64,000 nt of DNA from Primorskyibacter flagellatus (GCF_900176485.1 NZ_FWYD01000001.1:186001-250000); one strand, 5' to 3'. Counted from the stretch's first letter, positions 26,092 through 36,936 are shown. Notes: a model not told the origin generated them from the sequence alone. A program made the numbers and translations.

Positions 26092-27909
26092 TCAATTCTC
26101 TTCATACCACCAGACATCCGGATTCCAGCCGATCCAGTCGCCATACATCGGGATGTTTTCGGGGAATTTCAACTCTTTCACATGGGCGATGCGGCTGATG
26201 TTCCATTGATAGATCGGGATCACATAGCGCCCCGTGGTCAACACGCGGTCCAGCGCCTTGGCTGCGGCCAGAAAATCCTCGCGGCTTTCCGAGGTCAGCA
26301 GCCGGTCGATCATCGCGTCGGCTGCGGCTGATTTCATCCCCATCAGGTTGCGCCCGCCCGGTGCGTCCGCCTCTTCGGACCCCCAGTAAAGACGCTGTTC
26401 GTTGCCGGGGCTGAGCGACAGGCCACGGCGCATATAGGTCATGTCGAAATCATAGCTGTTGGTGCGCTCGTTATACTGGGCGCTGTCAACAACCGTGATC
26501 CGGGGCGTGATCCCAAGACGCTTCAGAGAGCGGGCAAAAATGTCGATGATGGCCTGTTCCTCGCCACCCGCCTGTTGCAGCAGGATGTCGAAGGTGAAGG
26601 GCGCGCCATCGGCATTCTTCATCGTCCCGTCCTGCACGGTCCAGCCGGCCTTTGCCAGAAGATCCATGGCGCGGGCGATATTGCGGCGGTTCCGCTCTGA
26701 TCCGTCACCTTCGGGCAGAGTGTAGCCTTCGATCGCGCCGGGCAGCAATTCGTCCGCAAAAGGTTGCAGAAACTCCTTTACGCGGCCTGTGGCGGGGCCG
26801 TGATCCATCGCCAGAACCGAGTTGGAAAAATAGGAGGAGATGCGCGGCTGCTGCGAGCCGGTCATCGTCTCGTTGACATATTCAAAGTTGAACGCATGCA
26901 GCATGGCATCGCGGACGCGCCAATCCGCGAAAATCTTGCTGCGGGTGTTCATCACAAACCCGGTGATGCCCGAGGGGCGCTGATGGGGGATGACGGATTT
27001 GACCACATCGCCCTGGGTGACGGCGGGGAAATCGTATTGGGTGTCCCACTTTTCGACATTGAATTCGCGCATCGCCGTCAACTGGCCCGCCTTGAACGCC
27101 TCGAACATCACAGAGCCGTCGCCGTAGAACTCCATGCGGATTTCATCCACATTGGCCTGTCCTGCCATGAAGGGCAGGTCGCGGCCCCAATAGTCCGGGT
27201 TGCGGCGCAGAGACACGAAACGGCCTGCCTCGAAATCGTCGATCACATAAGGCGCCGTGGCGATCGGAATCGTATCCAGCCCGGATTCACCGAACACCTT
27301 GCCGTCCCATTGGGCCTTTTTCAGGATCGGCCGCATGCCGATCAGCAAAGCCAGCTCGCGGTTCGGCTCAGAAAAGGTAAAGCGCACGCTGCGGGGGCCG
27401 GTCTGTTCCATGCGGGCCACCTGGTTCCAGGTTCCGTGATAGCGTGGATGACCTTCGGTGCCCAAAGTTTCGTAGGACCACATGACATCCTCGACCGTGA
27501 CGGGCGCGCCATCGGAAAATGCGGCCTCGGGGCGCAGGGTGAATTCCGCCCATTCGCGATTCGGCCCGACCTCTATCGATTCGGCCAAAAGCCCGTAAAG
27601 CGTGAAGGGTTCGTCCCAGCTTCGGCCCATCAGGCTTTCATAAGAAAGGTAGCGCAATTGCCACGGCGTCGTGCCCTTCAGGATGTGGGGATTGAGGCTG
27701 TCGAAACCGCCGGTTTCGCCGGTGACGATGCGCCCGCCCTTGGGCGCGTTCGGGTTTGCGTAGGGCAGGGACACAAAATCAGGTGGAAGCGCGGGGTCGC
27801 CATACATAGCTATGCCATGTTGCGGCTCTGCCACGGTTGATGTCGCGGCGAAGCAAAGGGCAATTGCCAGCCCCTGACGTCGCAGAGATTGGAAAAAATC
27901 TGGTCCCAT
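26092..27909 (-). CDS. YejA-type peptide ABC transporter binding protein
   Basis: A protein of 605 residues from the ATG at 27909, with GAGGAA upstream. A start 20 codons earlier is possible but would precede the signal peptide (LRRQGLAIALCFAATSTVAE). The mature protein belongs to solute-binding family 5 (SBP_bac_5): HGIAMYGDPALPPDF, the GGFDSLNPHILKG segment and WNPDVWWYEEN at the C-terminus, as in YejA, which binds microcin-like peptides. No permease or ATPase genes lie beside it, so it is an orphan here. Confidence 0.9.
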   Translation of the reverse strand: MGPDFFQSLRRQGLAIALCFAATSTVAEPQHGIAMYGDPALPPDFVSLPYANPNAPKGGRIVTGETGGFDSLNPHILKGTTPWQLRYLSYESLMGRSWDEPFTLYGLLAESIEVGPNREWAEFTLRPEAAFSDGAPVTVEDVMWSYETLGTEGHPRYHGTWNQVARMEQTGPRSVRFTFSEPNRELALLIGMRPILKKAQWDGKVFGESGLDTIPIATAPYVIDDFEAGRFVSLRRNPDYWGRDLPFMAGQANVDEIRMEFYGDGSVMFEAFKAGQLTAMREFNVEKWDTQYDFPAVTQGDVVKSVIPHQRPSGITGFVMNTRSKIFADWRVRDAMLHAFNFEYVNETMTGSQQPRISSYFSNSVLAMDHGPATGRVKEFLQPFADELLPGAIEGYTLPEGDGSERNRRNIARAMDLLAKAGWTVQDGTMKNADGAPFTFDILLQQAGGEEQAIIDIFARSLKRLGITPRITVVDSAQYNERTNSYDFDMTYMRRGLSLSPGNEQRLYWGSEEADAPGGRNLMGMKSAAADAMIDRLLTSESREDFLAAAKALDRVLTTGRYVIPIYQWNISRIAHVKELKFPENIPMYGDWIGWNPDVWWYEEN

Positions 27910-27988
27910 ACTGGCAACATTCCTCGACTGCTCTTGTTTTATGGAACCGGACCGTAACGATGGATTCACGCCTTTTCAAACTTTTAGC

Positions 27989-28017
27989 TTGGATGGCGGC
28001 GCAGGATTGCTTATAAA
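27989..28017 (+). promoter_or_regulatory. Predicted promoter of candidate sRNA
   Basis: TTGGAT (27989-27994) and TATAAA (28012-28017) are separated by exactly 17 nt. The site faces a short non-coding stretch that ends in a strong terminator and has no protein gene. Confidence 0.6.
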
Positions 28018-28023
28018 GGGGCC

Positions 28024-28099
28024 ACTGCTCGATAGGTTTCTTGCCTGTATGAAACCTGCCTCAATAACTTAACGCCCGCTTCGTGCGGGCGTTTTTTTT
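28024..28099 (+). ncRNA. Candidate small regulatory RNA
   Basis: A predicted transcript of about 76 nt from the promoter above. Hairpin 1 is AGGTTTC (28034-28040) with GAAACCT (28051-28057) around a 10-nt loop. A single-stranded linker (GCCTCAATAACTT) and an intrinsic terminator follow. No ORF is present. The gene is self-contained, divergent from the YejA-like gene. I do not recognise a named family. The arrangement (promoter, 5' hairpin, unpaired seed-like linker, terminator with 8 U) is that of Hfq-type trans-acting sRNAs; any target is unknown. Confidence 0.6.
28071..28099 (+). terminator. Strong intrinsic terminator of candidate sRNA
   Basis: AACGCCCGC (28071-28079) pairs with GCGGGCGTT (28085-28093), with a 5-nt TTCGT loop, and runs into eight T residues. 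It is oriented on the plus strand with no protein gene upstream. Confidence 0.85.
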
Positions 28100-28701
28100 G
28101 GCAGAGTTTTGGCCCCACACTTAAACCGTGCGACGGCAGATAATGGACAAGAATACGGTGTTGCAGCCCTATATAACAGCATGACGCGGGCCTGACGGGC
28201 AAAGCGGGATAGGTTGCCGGCGAGGGCATTCGCGATGGATGGCTTATATTGCGACCCGACGGCACAGATGCGGGAACGTGCAGCGCTGGCGGCGTGATTC
28301 TGTCGCAAAAACGCGGGGCACGAATCGAGCTGCCCAGTGGCGTCGGTCATCATCACGCGCATCCGCGATTCGGCTGGCGTTTTACGAAATGGCCCGGATT
28401 GGCACCGATGACGAGGCCGACGTTGCCGCGGCACTGATAGTTTGCTGTCCGAGGTGATTGGCTTCGTCGGCGCGTTGTCGGAGGGGCAAGGTGCAGATCA
28501 TAGATAATCGAGCTAACCCCCATTTCCGCGCGACAATACGCATATCCTCGCGCAGGTTCTGCGCCAATGCGCGGCGCGGCGAACTGCCAATCGACCAAGT
28601 TATCGTGAAAAACCGATTTTCCCCTGTTTCTCGCGACTGTAGGGGCTAGGATGCTGCATGACAGCATAGCGATGCATTCACGCAACGACGGAGACTATCA
28701 C
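28100..28701. other. Intergenic region upstream of bdhA
   Basis: About 600 bp without a gene that I can support; the open frames present look like chance frames. Near the bdhA end an imperfect palindrome ATGCTG-CATGA-CAGCAT (28651-28667) lies 35 nt before the start. Its TGC-rich arms recall sites of the PHB regulator PhaR, which is only a suggestion. Confidence 0.4.
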
Positions 28702-29475
28702 ATGAGCTTGAAGGGCAAGACCGCCATCATCACCGGATCGAATTCAGGCATCGGGTTGGGCGTCGCACATGAACTGGCGCGTGCCGGCGCGGATGTCGTG
28801 TTGAACTCTTTCACCGACCGGGCAGAAGATCACAAGCTGGCCGAGGATCTGGCCGCGGAACATAGCGTCAAGGCGCGCTACATCCAGGCGGATATGTCCA
28901 AGGGCGATGAGTGCCGCAAGCTGATCGAAACCGCAGGCGCTTGTGACATACTGGTGAATAATGCCGGCATTCAGCATGTCGCGCCGATTGATGAATTTCC
29001 GGTCGAAAAATGGGACGCGATCATCGCCATCAACATGAGCTCGGCCTTTCACACCACCGCCGCGGCCCTGCCGCTGATGCGCAAGGCGGGCTGGGGTCGC
29101 GTGATCAACATCGCCAGCGCCCACGGGTTGACGGCCTCGCCGTTCAAATCGGCCTATGTGACCGCCAAGCACGGGATTGTCGGGATGACCAAGACCGTGG
29201 CGCTGGAAACCGCACGCGAGCAGATCACCTGCAACGCGATCTGTCCGGGCTATGTGCTGACACCGCTGGTCGAAGCGCAGATTCCTGACACCGCCAAGAA
29301 ATACGACATGAGCGAGGACGAGGTGAAACAGAAGGTGATCCTTGAACGCCAGCCCTCGAAAGAGTTCGCGACCGTCGAACAGATCGGCGGCACCGCGGTG
29401 TTTTTATGTTCCTCCGCGGCAGAGCAGATCACCGGCACGACAATCAGCGTGGATGGCGGCTGGACGGCGCTTTGA
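28702..29475 (+). CDS. bdhA: 3-hydroxybutyrate dehydrogenase
   Basis: A protein of 257 residues from the ATG at 28702, with GGAG upstream. It oxidises 3-hydroxybutyrate to acetoacetate in polyhydroxybutyrate and ketone-body use. It is a short-chain dehydrogenase with ITGSNSGIGLGVA, NNAGIQHVAPI, the catalytic Ser in NIASAHGL and YVTAKHG. The HVAPIDEFPVEKWD and HGLTASPFKSAYV segments are typical of D-3-hydroxybutyrate dehydrogenases. The patatin gene 140 nt downstream on the same strand is a frequent neighbour in this group. Confidence 0.93.
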   Translation: MSLKGKTAIITGSNSGIGLGVAHELARAGADVVLNSFTDRAEDHKLAEDLAAEHSVKARYIQADMSKGDECRKLIETAGACDILVNNAGIQHVAPIDEFPVEKWDAIIAINMSSAFHTTAAALPLMRKAGWGRVINIASAHGLTASPFKSAYVTAKHGIVGMTKTVALETAREQITCNAICPGYVLTPLVEAQIPDTAKKYDMSEDEVKQKVILERQPSKEFATVEQIGGTAVFLCSSAAEQITGTTISVDGGWTAL

Positions 29476-29614
29476 CCGGCGAGAACCGCTTTCGCGGTCA
29501 GGATCTGTCCGGCGCTGTTTGTGGCGATGCGACCATGTCGGGCGGCCCAAGTGACGGCATCGGCGTGACCCCCAAGACATACATCCGAACCTCTCTGAAG
29601 GGCGTGCAAGGCCT

Positions 29615-30661
29615 ATGGCAAAACCCATGAAGAAACGGATCAATCTGGCGCTTCAGGGGGGTGGGGCACATGGAGCCTATACTTGGGGTGTACTTGACCG
29701 CCTGCTGGAAGAGCCAGATCTGGAAATCGCCGGAATTTCCGGCACATCGGCCGGGGCGCTGAACGGTGCCGCGCTGAAGGCTGGAATGCGGCAGGGCGGG
29801 CGTGAACAGGCGCGCGACAATCTGGACTGGCTCTGGGGACAGATCGGTGCCGTGAAAGACCTGCATGTGCCCGCCTGGATGGGCATGGCGATACCGGAGG
29901 CGCGGATGATTTCCGGCGCGTTGGAGTGGTCCTTGCCCTACATGATGGCAGATTCGTTCAGCCGCATGGTGTCGCCCTATGTCTGGGGGCCGTTCTATCG
30001 CAACCCGCTGGAATCGATTGTCAGTCAGTTTCATTATGATGATGTCTGCGGGCCGGGGGGGCCGGATCTGTTCATCTGCGCCACCAATGTCCGTGATGGA
30101 AAGGTGCGCGTCTTTTCGGGCGACAGCATCAATGCAGATGTCGTCATGGCCTCGGCCTGCTTGCCGACCCTTTTTCAGGCCGTCACCCTGCGCGATCCGC
30201 GTTCCGGCAAGATGGAGCCGTTCTGGGATGGTGGATATACCGGCAACCCGGCGCTGTTCCCGCTTTTTGCCAAATCGCTTCCCGATGATCTTGTGATCAT
30301 CAATATCAACCCGATCATCCGCGAAAAACTGCCCACCACGCCGCCGGAGATCCAGAACCGCATCAACGAGATCAGCTTCAACTCGTCACTGCTGCGAGAG
30401 TTGCGGGCGATCAATTTTGTGCAGCGTCTGATGACGGATGGATCGGTGACGGAGGGGGCGATGAAGAGCGTCCTGGTCCACATGATCTCGGACGATGCGC
30501 TGATGAATGACCTGTCGGTGGCCACCAAGACGATTGCGATCCCGTCTGTTCTGAGCGCGTTGAAAGCGGCGGGCCGGACTGCGGCGGGCACGTTTCTGGA
30601 AACACATTGGGATGACCTGAATGTGCGTCAGACAGCCGATCTGAAAGACATGTTCGACTGA
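29615..30661 (+). CDS. Patatin-like phospholipase
   Basis: A protein of 348 residues. The patatin fold is shown by the oxyanion loop LQGGGAHGAYTWG, the nucleophile GTSAG (residues about 45-49) and the catalytic Asp in WDGGYTGNP. There is no signal peptide, so it is probably intracellular and acts on lipids or polyester granules. Its place after bdhA suggests a link with storage-lipid turnover. It is convergent with the DUF502 gene. Confidence 0.9.
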   Translation: MAKPMKKRINLALQGGGAHGAYTWGVLDRLLEEPDLEIAGISGTSAGALNGAALKAGMRQGGREQARDNLDWLWGQIGAVKDLHVPAWMGMAIPEARMISGALEWSLPYMMADSFSRMVSPYVWGPFYRNPLESIVSQFHYDDVCGPGGPDLFICATNVRDGKVRVFSGDSINADVVMASACLPTLFQAVTLRDPRSGKMEPFWDGGYTGNPALFPLFAKSLPDDLVIININPIIREKLPTTPPEIQNRINEISFNSSLLRELRAINFVQRLMTDGSVTEGAMKSVLVHMISDDALMNDLSVATKTIAIPSVLSALKAAGRTAAGTFLETHWDDLNVRQTADLKDMFD

Positions 30662-30712
30662 GCGATTAGCGCGAACCGTAACAATCGACATGAGCGCGAG
30701 AAAGGCCCCCGC

Positions 30713-31426
30713 TCAGGCGCTGAGGCGGTTCTTTTCTTGCGCCCGCAATTTCGCCTTGGCCAGCTCTGCCGGTGCCTTTTCGTGCGGATAGACCAGCCCC
30801 GCCGAAATCACCAGCTTGGCGGCGTCCTCAACGGTCATGTCCAGCTCGACCACATCCTCGCGCGGGAAAAACAGTAGAAAGCCCGAGGTCGGGTTCGGCG
30901 TTGTCGGAACAAAGACGCTGAGCAGATCACCGGCCACTTCGGGCCGGGCCGCAACCTCGCCCTTGGCTTGGGTCGAGACAAAACCTATCGCCCAGATGCC
31001 CTTGCGCGGATATTGGATCAGGCAAGCTTTCTCAAAGCTGCGGTCACTTTGCGCAAAGACCGTCTCGGCGATCTGTTTCACACCGGAATAGATCGAACGG
31101 ACGATCGGCACGCCTTCCAGCAGATTTTCGGCAAAGCGCAGGATGGACCGGCCGATCAGGCCTTTGGCGACCCAGCCCACAGTGATTGTGAACAGCAAAA
31201 AGATGATGACGCCGACACCGCGCAGGTTGATGCCGATGTATTTTTCCGGCTGGAACGTATAGGGTACCAACGGCAGCACCACCCCATCGACCCAGCCGAT
31301 CAACGTCCAGATGAACCAGATCGTCAGGCCCACCGGAGCAATCACCACAAGACCGGTCAGAAAGCTGGAGCGCAGACTGGTAAACAGGCCGGGGCGTCGC
31401 GGGTCTTTGTCGAAAGGGCTGGTCAT
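30713..31426 (-). CDS. DUF502 family membrane protein
   Basis: A protein of 237 residues from MTSPFDK. A start 10 codons earlier is possible. Two N-terminal membrane segments (FLTGLVVIAPVGLTIWFIWT and GVGVIIFLLFTITVGW) flank a short loop, followed by a soluble domain with EGVPIVRSIYSGVKQI and PTTPNPTSGFLLFFPREDV. This is the DUF502 family, widespread and uncharacterised. The C-terminus is a charged helix. Confidence 0.9.
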   Translation of the reverse strand: MTSPFDKDPRRPGLFTSLRSSFLTGLVVIAPVGLTIWFIWTLIGWVDGVVLPLVPYTFQPEKYIGINLRGVGVIIFLLFTITVGWVAKGLIGRSILRFAENLLEGVPIVRSIYSGVKQIAETVFAQSDRSFEKACLIQYPRKGIWAIGFVSTQAKGEVAARPEVAGDLLSVFVPTTPNPTSGFLLFFPREDVVELDMTVEDAAKLVISAGLVYPHEKAPAELAKAKLRAQEKNRLSA

Positions 31427-31496
31427 GGATCTATCCGCAGGGGTCGGTCGTCTCAAACTAGGTGGTCAGCGGGGGCGCTACAATGGGCGCGACCGT

Positions 31497-32422
<926 letters not shown>

Positions 32423-32426
<4 letters not shown>

Positions 32427-33322
32427 AGCGGTGTTTCTCCTGAGACGTAATCGGCGGCCACCTGCAAGGCAGAGGTCAATGCCTCCTGCCTGTCGGTTCC
32501 GCGCTGTTCTGCGGCCATATGCGCGGCCATGAAAGTATCGCCCGCACCGGTGACACGGGTCACCAGCACTTCGGGCGGCATCTGTTGGATCACCCCGTCG
32601 GGCGAGGCATCCGAGGCGGGGCTGCCGCCATCGGTGACAAGCGCGCGCGCGGCACCGAGTTTCACCAGCGCAGCGGCAGCGGCGGCGCTGTCGTCAAAGC
32701 TTTGATGACACAGCAGCCCGGCCTCTTCGAGATTGACATAGAGCATGCCGCGGCGTTGCAGCAGGAAAGAGCGCAAGCGTTCCGCCTTGCCCGGTGAGGC
32801 GGGGGCGATGCGCAGGTCGGCGCGGGCAAAGGCCGGATCCTTGGCGATCTCTTCCAGCAACGTGGTTGTCAGGTTGCCATCCAGCGCGACGGTCCCGGTA
32901 TATGGCGCGTCGGCGCTGCCCAAGGTGCCGTCACGCAAGGGGGCCAGTATGCGCGCGCCCGCCGCTTCCAGCGAATGCGCGTCTGCAATTGCAGCGATCA
33001 GACCATTGGCACCTTCGACCGCCATGTAGACATCTGTCGGCAGATCTTCTGACCGGTAGATATGGTCCATCACCAATCCGCGCGACGTGCAAGCGGCCAC
33101 CAACTCGTCGCCCTCCGCATCGCGCCCCACAGCTGACAGCAGCACCGGGCGCATCTCGAATTGTGCCAGCGTCATCGCGATATTCAGCGCAACACCGCCG
33201 GGCAGCCGCGTAATCCGTCCCGGCACATCCGATCCCTGACGCATATGGCTGGCGGCGCGGCCGATTACGTCCCATAAGGCGGAACCGATGCAAAGGATGG
33301 TATGGGGCGCGTGCGAAGTCAT
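32423..33322 (-). CDS. psuK: PfkB-family kinase, probable pseudouridine kinase
   Basis: A protein of 299 residues of the ribokinase/PfkB family. The N-terminus has the GSALWDVIGRA and GGVALNIAMTLAQF segments, and the C-terminal signature is VTRVTGAGDTFMAAHMA with the catalytic Asp. Paired in the order kinase-glycosidase with psuG, it very likely phosphorylates pseudouridine. It is the first gene of the pair, with the psuG start overlapping its stop. Confidence 0.9.
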
Positions 33323-33439
33323 GAATATCTTTTGAACGGTTCACGGCGGCGACGCAACAGGACTCCGCCGTGTTGAAGTTTCTACTTGATTGACGATCCA
33401 CCTGAAATACTTTGCAAAGACAAGTTCTTCGGAGGGCGC

Positions 33440-34756
33440 ATGCCACATTTGTTACTCGTTCGTCTGCTGACAGGCGTCTTCTTGCTGATTTCCGCGTCCA
33501 CCGTCTGGGCACATGAGGTGCGCCCAGCCATTGGCGACCTGACCACCGCCGACGGCAGGCTTGAATTGGCATTGTCATTGAATGCCGAAGCGCTTGTCGC
33601 CGGGGTCGACCTTGACGGTGTGACTGACACGGACGAGACGGACAGTTCCGACCGCGTCGATGCGCTGCGCGCGCTGTCGCCGGAGGAGATGGCCGAACGC
33701 CTGCGCGCAGCGCTTGCCGATGTCGTGACAGCACTCGACTTGCGGGCCGGTGACGCGGCGCTGACTGCCCAGATCGACAGCATTGACGTGGCACCGGTGG
33801 GAAATACAGATCTGCCGCGTGACACGACGATTGTGCTCAGCGCCGATCTGCCGCCTGCCGTCGATACGGTCCAGATGTCCTGGCCCGCAGAATACGGCAC
33901 GCTGGTGCTGCGCCAGCAGGGGGTCGAGGATCCCTATACCGAATACTTGTCGGGCGGGCAGGGCAGTGGGCCCATATCGGTCTCGGGCGGCGATCAGCGC
34001 GGGGCGCTTGCGACCTTTGCCGCCTATGTGCCGGTGGGGTTCGACCATATTCTGCCGCTTGGTCTCGACCATATCCTGTTCGTGCTGGGGTTGTTCTTTC
34101 TTTCGCCGCGCATCCAGCCACTGTTGTGGCAGATTTCGGCCTTCACGCTCGCCCATACCGTGACGCTGGCGCTTGGGGCGACCGGGGTGGTCAGCGTGTC
34201 ACCCGCCATTGTCGAACCGCTGATCGCAGCATCCATCGCCTATGTCGCCTTCGAGAATATCCGCTCGCCCGTGATGAGCCGCTGGCGTCCGCTGGTGATC
34301 TTCGGGTTCGGGCTGCTGCACGGGTTGGGCTTTGCCTCTGTTCTGGGAGAGTTCGGATTGCCGCAGGACCGGTTCCTTTCCGCGCTGATTGGCTTCAATA
34401 TCGGTGTGGAACTGGGTCAGTTGACCGTGATCGCCGCGATGCTGGCGCTGGTCTGGGTGGCGCTGCGTGTCGATGAGGGGCGGGCAAAGGTCGAGGCAGG
34501 GCAAACCGTCTATGGCGTGCTGATTGTGCTGTTCCTGGGTGCCGGTTTTTTGGTGGATCGCGGCGCGATGGCGGCAGTGCTGGAGGTCGATCCGATCGTC
34601 TTTCTTGCCCCGCTTGCCGTGCTGTCGGCGCTGTGTCTGGCATCGGTCACGCTGGTCGATGAACTTGCAGCCTATCGCCGGTTCGTCGAGGTTCCCGCCT
34701 CTGCCGTGATCGGTCTGGTCGGCGTCTATTGGGTGATCGAACGGGTTTTCCTTTAG
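33440..34756 (+). CDS. HupE/UreJ-type membrane protein
   Basis: A protein of 438 residues. The ATG at 33440 has GGAGGG upstream. A signal peptide (LLTGVFLLISASTVWA) is followed by a periplasmic domain of about 160 residues starting HEVRPA, and then about seven membrane spans. The membrane part begins GFDHILPLGLDHILFVLG and contains FTLAHTVTLALG, the histidine-bearing HupE/UreJ pattern linked with nickel/cobalt transport. No hydrogenase or urease genes are nearby, so the metal or substrate is open. Confidence 0.85.
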   Translation: MPHLLLVRLLTGVFLLISASTVWAHEVRPAIGDLTTADGRLELALSLNAEALVAGVDLDGVTDTDETDSSDRVDALRALSPEEMAERLRAALADVVTALDLRAGDAALTAQIDSIDVAPVGNTDLPRDTTIVLSADLPPAVDTVQMSWPAEYGTLVLRQQGVEDPYTEYLSGGQGSGPISVSGGDQRGALATFAAYVPVGFDHILPLGLDHILFVLGLFFLSPRIQPLLWQISAFTLAHTVTLALGATGVVSVSPAIVEPLIAASIAYVAFENIRSPVMSRWRPLVIFGFGLLHGLGFASVLGEFGLPQDRFLSALIGFNIGVELGQLTVIAAMLALVWVALRVDEGRAKVEAGQTVYGVLIVLFLGAGFLVDRGAMAAVLEVDPIVFLAPLAVLSALCLASVTLVDELAAYRRFVEVPASAVIGLVGVYWVIERVFL

Positions 34757-34871
34757 CCGTGGCCTGATAACGCTGGTGAAGATGCGGTAACCTGCGCATC
34801 CTTCTGCGCTCCTGCACCACGGGGATTGCGACGACGCGCGCGTGTTGAACCTGTTTGCAATGCATCGGGGC

Positions 34872-34900
34872 TTGCGCGCGGCTCTGATGCGGTCTATACG
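34872..34900 (+). promoter_or_regulatory. Possible rpsB promoter
   Basis: TTGCGC (34872-34877) and TATACG (34895-34900) are separated by 17 nt, 120 nt before the rpsB start. The long leader may carry the autogenous S2 control typical of rpsB operons; I see no clear conserved structure. Confidence 0.4.
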
Positions 34901-35019
34901 CGCGCCACTCAATCCGCAGGTATGGGCGGGCTGATGGGGGAGACATCCTCATCCGTCCACCGGTTGGCGCATTCCGCGCTGCACCCCGTACCAAGGCGAA
35001 AACCGGAAAGGATAAAGAC

Positions 35020-35793
35020 ATGGCTCTTCCAGAGTTCACCATGCGCCAACTGCTTGAAGCAGGCGTACATTTTGGCCACCAGACGCAGCGCTGGAACCCC
35101 CGTATGGGCGAGTTCATCTACGGTGCGCGCAACGGCATCCACATCATGGACCTGACACAGACCGTTCCGATGCTGGACCAGGCGCTGAACGTGATCCGCG
35201 AAACCGTTGCCAAGAATGGCCGCGTGCTGTTTGTAGGCACCAAGCGTCAGGCCGCGACCCCCGTTGCCGAAGCCGCTGAAAAATGCGCCCAGTATTACAT
35301 GAACCACCGCTGGCTGGGTGGTACGCTGACCAACTGGCAGACCGTGTCAAAGTCGATCAATCGTCTCAAGCAGATTGACGAGCAGATGGAAAACGGTGCC
35401 GAGGGCCTGACCAAGAAAGAGCGTCTGGGCATGGAGCGCGAGCAGACCAAACTGCAAGCCTCGCTTGGCGGTATTCGTGAAATGGGCGGCCTGCCGGATC
35501 TGCTGTTCGTCATCGACGTCAAGAAAGAGCAACTGGCAATTGCCGAAGCCAACAAGCTGGGCATCCCGATTGTGGCCGTGGTTGACACCAACTGCTCGCC
35601 CGATGGCATCGACTACATCATTCCGGGCAACGACGACGCGGCCCGTGCGATCAACCTGTATTGCGATCTGGCCAGCCGTGCCGCGCTCGACGGCATGCAG
35701 GCTCAGCTGGGCGCTGCCGGCGTCGATCTGGGTGCGCTTGAAGAAGCCCCTGTCGAAGAAGCCATCGCCGAAGACGCACCTGCCGAGGCGTAA
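35020..35793 (+). CDS. rpsB: 30S ribosomal protein S2
   Basis: A protein of 257 residues. [22 protein letters not shown] and [17 protein letters not shown]-like segments at the N-terminus, and [22 protein letters not shown] in parts further on, are diagnostic of S2. The C-terminus has an alphaproteobacterial acidic/Ala-rich tail ([12 protein letters not shown]). A GGAAAGGA sequence lies before the ATG. It is followed by tsf, as in most bacteria. Confidence 0.98.
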   Translation: MALPEFTMRQLLEAGVHFGHQTQRWNPRMGEFIYGARNGIHIMDLTQTVPMLDQALNVIRETVAKNGRVLFVGTKRQAATPVAEAAEKCAQYYMNHRWLGGTLTNWQTVSKSINRLKQIDEQMENGAEGLTKKERLGMEREQTKLQASLGGIREMGGLPDLLFVIDVKKEQLAIAEANKLGIPIVAVVDTNCSPDGIDYIIPGNDDAARAINLYCDLASRAALDGMQAQLGAAGVDLGALEEAPVEEAIAEDAPAEA

Positions 35794-35887
35794 GCCCGAC
35801 AGCGATGTCGTGAGAACGACATGATAGCTTGATACTGGGGCGCGGCCACTGCCGCCCCCGACCACCAAGAACATGAGGAGAGCCGAA

Positions 35888-36763
35888 ATGGCGATCACAG
35901 CATCCCAGGTGAAAGAACTGCGCGAAATGACCGGCGCAGGCATGATGGACGCCAAGAAGGCGTTGACCGAGAATGACGGCGATATGGAAGCCGCAATCGA
36001 CTGGCTGCGCACCAAAGGTCTGGCGAAAGCGGCCAAGAAATCCGGTCGTACGGCTGCCGAAGGTCTTGTCGCGGTCAAGGTCGAAGGCAACAAGGGCGTC
36101 GCCGTAGAAGTTAACTCCGAGACCGATTTTGTCGGTAAGAACGCTGAATTCCAGTCGATGGTCGCTGCGATTGCCGAAGCGGCGGTCAATGTGACAACGG
36201 TCGAGGAACTGGCCGATGCGGATCTGGGTGGCAAGACCGTCGCCGAGACCCTGACCGCCAAGATCGCCACGATTGGCGAGAACATGGCCCTGCGCCGGAT
36301 GGCCTCAATCGAGGGTGACACGGTTGTGTCCTATGTCCACAACGCAGTCGCTGACGGCATGGGCAAGATCGGTGTGCTGGTTGCGCTGAAAGGTGACAAT
36401 GCCGCATTCGGACGGCAGGTTGCGATGCATATCGCGGCGGCATCGCCGCAGGCGCTGAACGCTGACTCGCTTGATCCGGCCGTGGTCGAGAAAGAGCGTC
36501 AGGTCCAGATCGATATCGCGCGCGAGTCGGGCAAGCCGGAGCAGGTGATCGAAAAGATGATCGTTGGCCGGATGAAAAAATTCCTCGGCGAAGTCACCCT
36601 TCTAGGCCAGGCTTTCGTGGTCAACCCCGATCTGACGGTTGAAGACGCCGCCAAGGAAGCCGGTGTCGAGATTGTCGGCTATGTCCGTCTTGAAGTCGGT
36701 GAAGGCATCGAGAAGAAAGAAGAAGATTTCGCCGCAGAAGTGGCCAAGGCTGCTCAGGGCTGA
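35888..36763 (+). CDS. tsf: Elongation factor Ts
   Basis: A protein of 291 residues starting at [20 protein letters not shown]. The ATG at 35888 has GAGGAGAG upstream, which is better than the in-frame ATG 15 nt earlier. EF-Ts exchanges GDP for GTP on EF-Tu. The N-terminal UBA-like domain ([12 protein letters not shown]) and the SETDFVGKN Phe-bearing motif are clear. It is cotranscribed with rpsB and closed by a terminator. Confidence 0.98.
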   Translation: MAITASQVKELREMTGAGMMDAKKALTENDGDMEAAIDWLRTKGLAKAAKKSGRTAAEGLVAVKVEGNKGVAVEVNSETDFVGKNAEFQSMVAAIAEAAVNVTTVEELADADLGGKTVAETLTAKIATIGENMALRRMASIEGDTVVSYVHNAVADGMGKIGVLVALKGDNAAFGRQVAMHIAAASPQALNADSLDPAVVEKERQVQIDIARESGKPEQVIEKMIVGRMKKFLGEVTLLGQAFVVNPDLTVEDAAKEAGVEIVGYVRLEVGEGIEKKEEDFAAEVAKAAQG

Positions 36764-36803
36764 ACCATGTGGCGGTCGCTTTCGGGCGGTCGATGGACTT
36801 TCG

Positions 36804-36842
36804 AACGGTGCCGCGGCGAAAGCCGCGGCACCGTTTCTTTTT
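36804..36842 (+). terminator. rpsB-tsf terminator
   Basis: A perfect 14-bp stem (36804-36817 with 36822-36835) with a GAAA tetraloop is followed by TTTCTTTTT. Confidence 0.95.
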
Positions 36843-36936
36843 CGATCCGTCCCAATGCGGGGAGCAAGCAGGGAGGGCCGATAAAAGGCGACCAAACCAC
36901 ACACAAAAACGAACCAACTAAAACGGTACAGTCCGC

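Noticed and set aside
28100-28650. Several short frames in the gap before bdhA
   Set aside because: They have poor start signals and frame composition; no conserved domain could be recognised, and the region looks intergenic.
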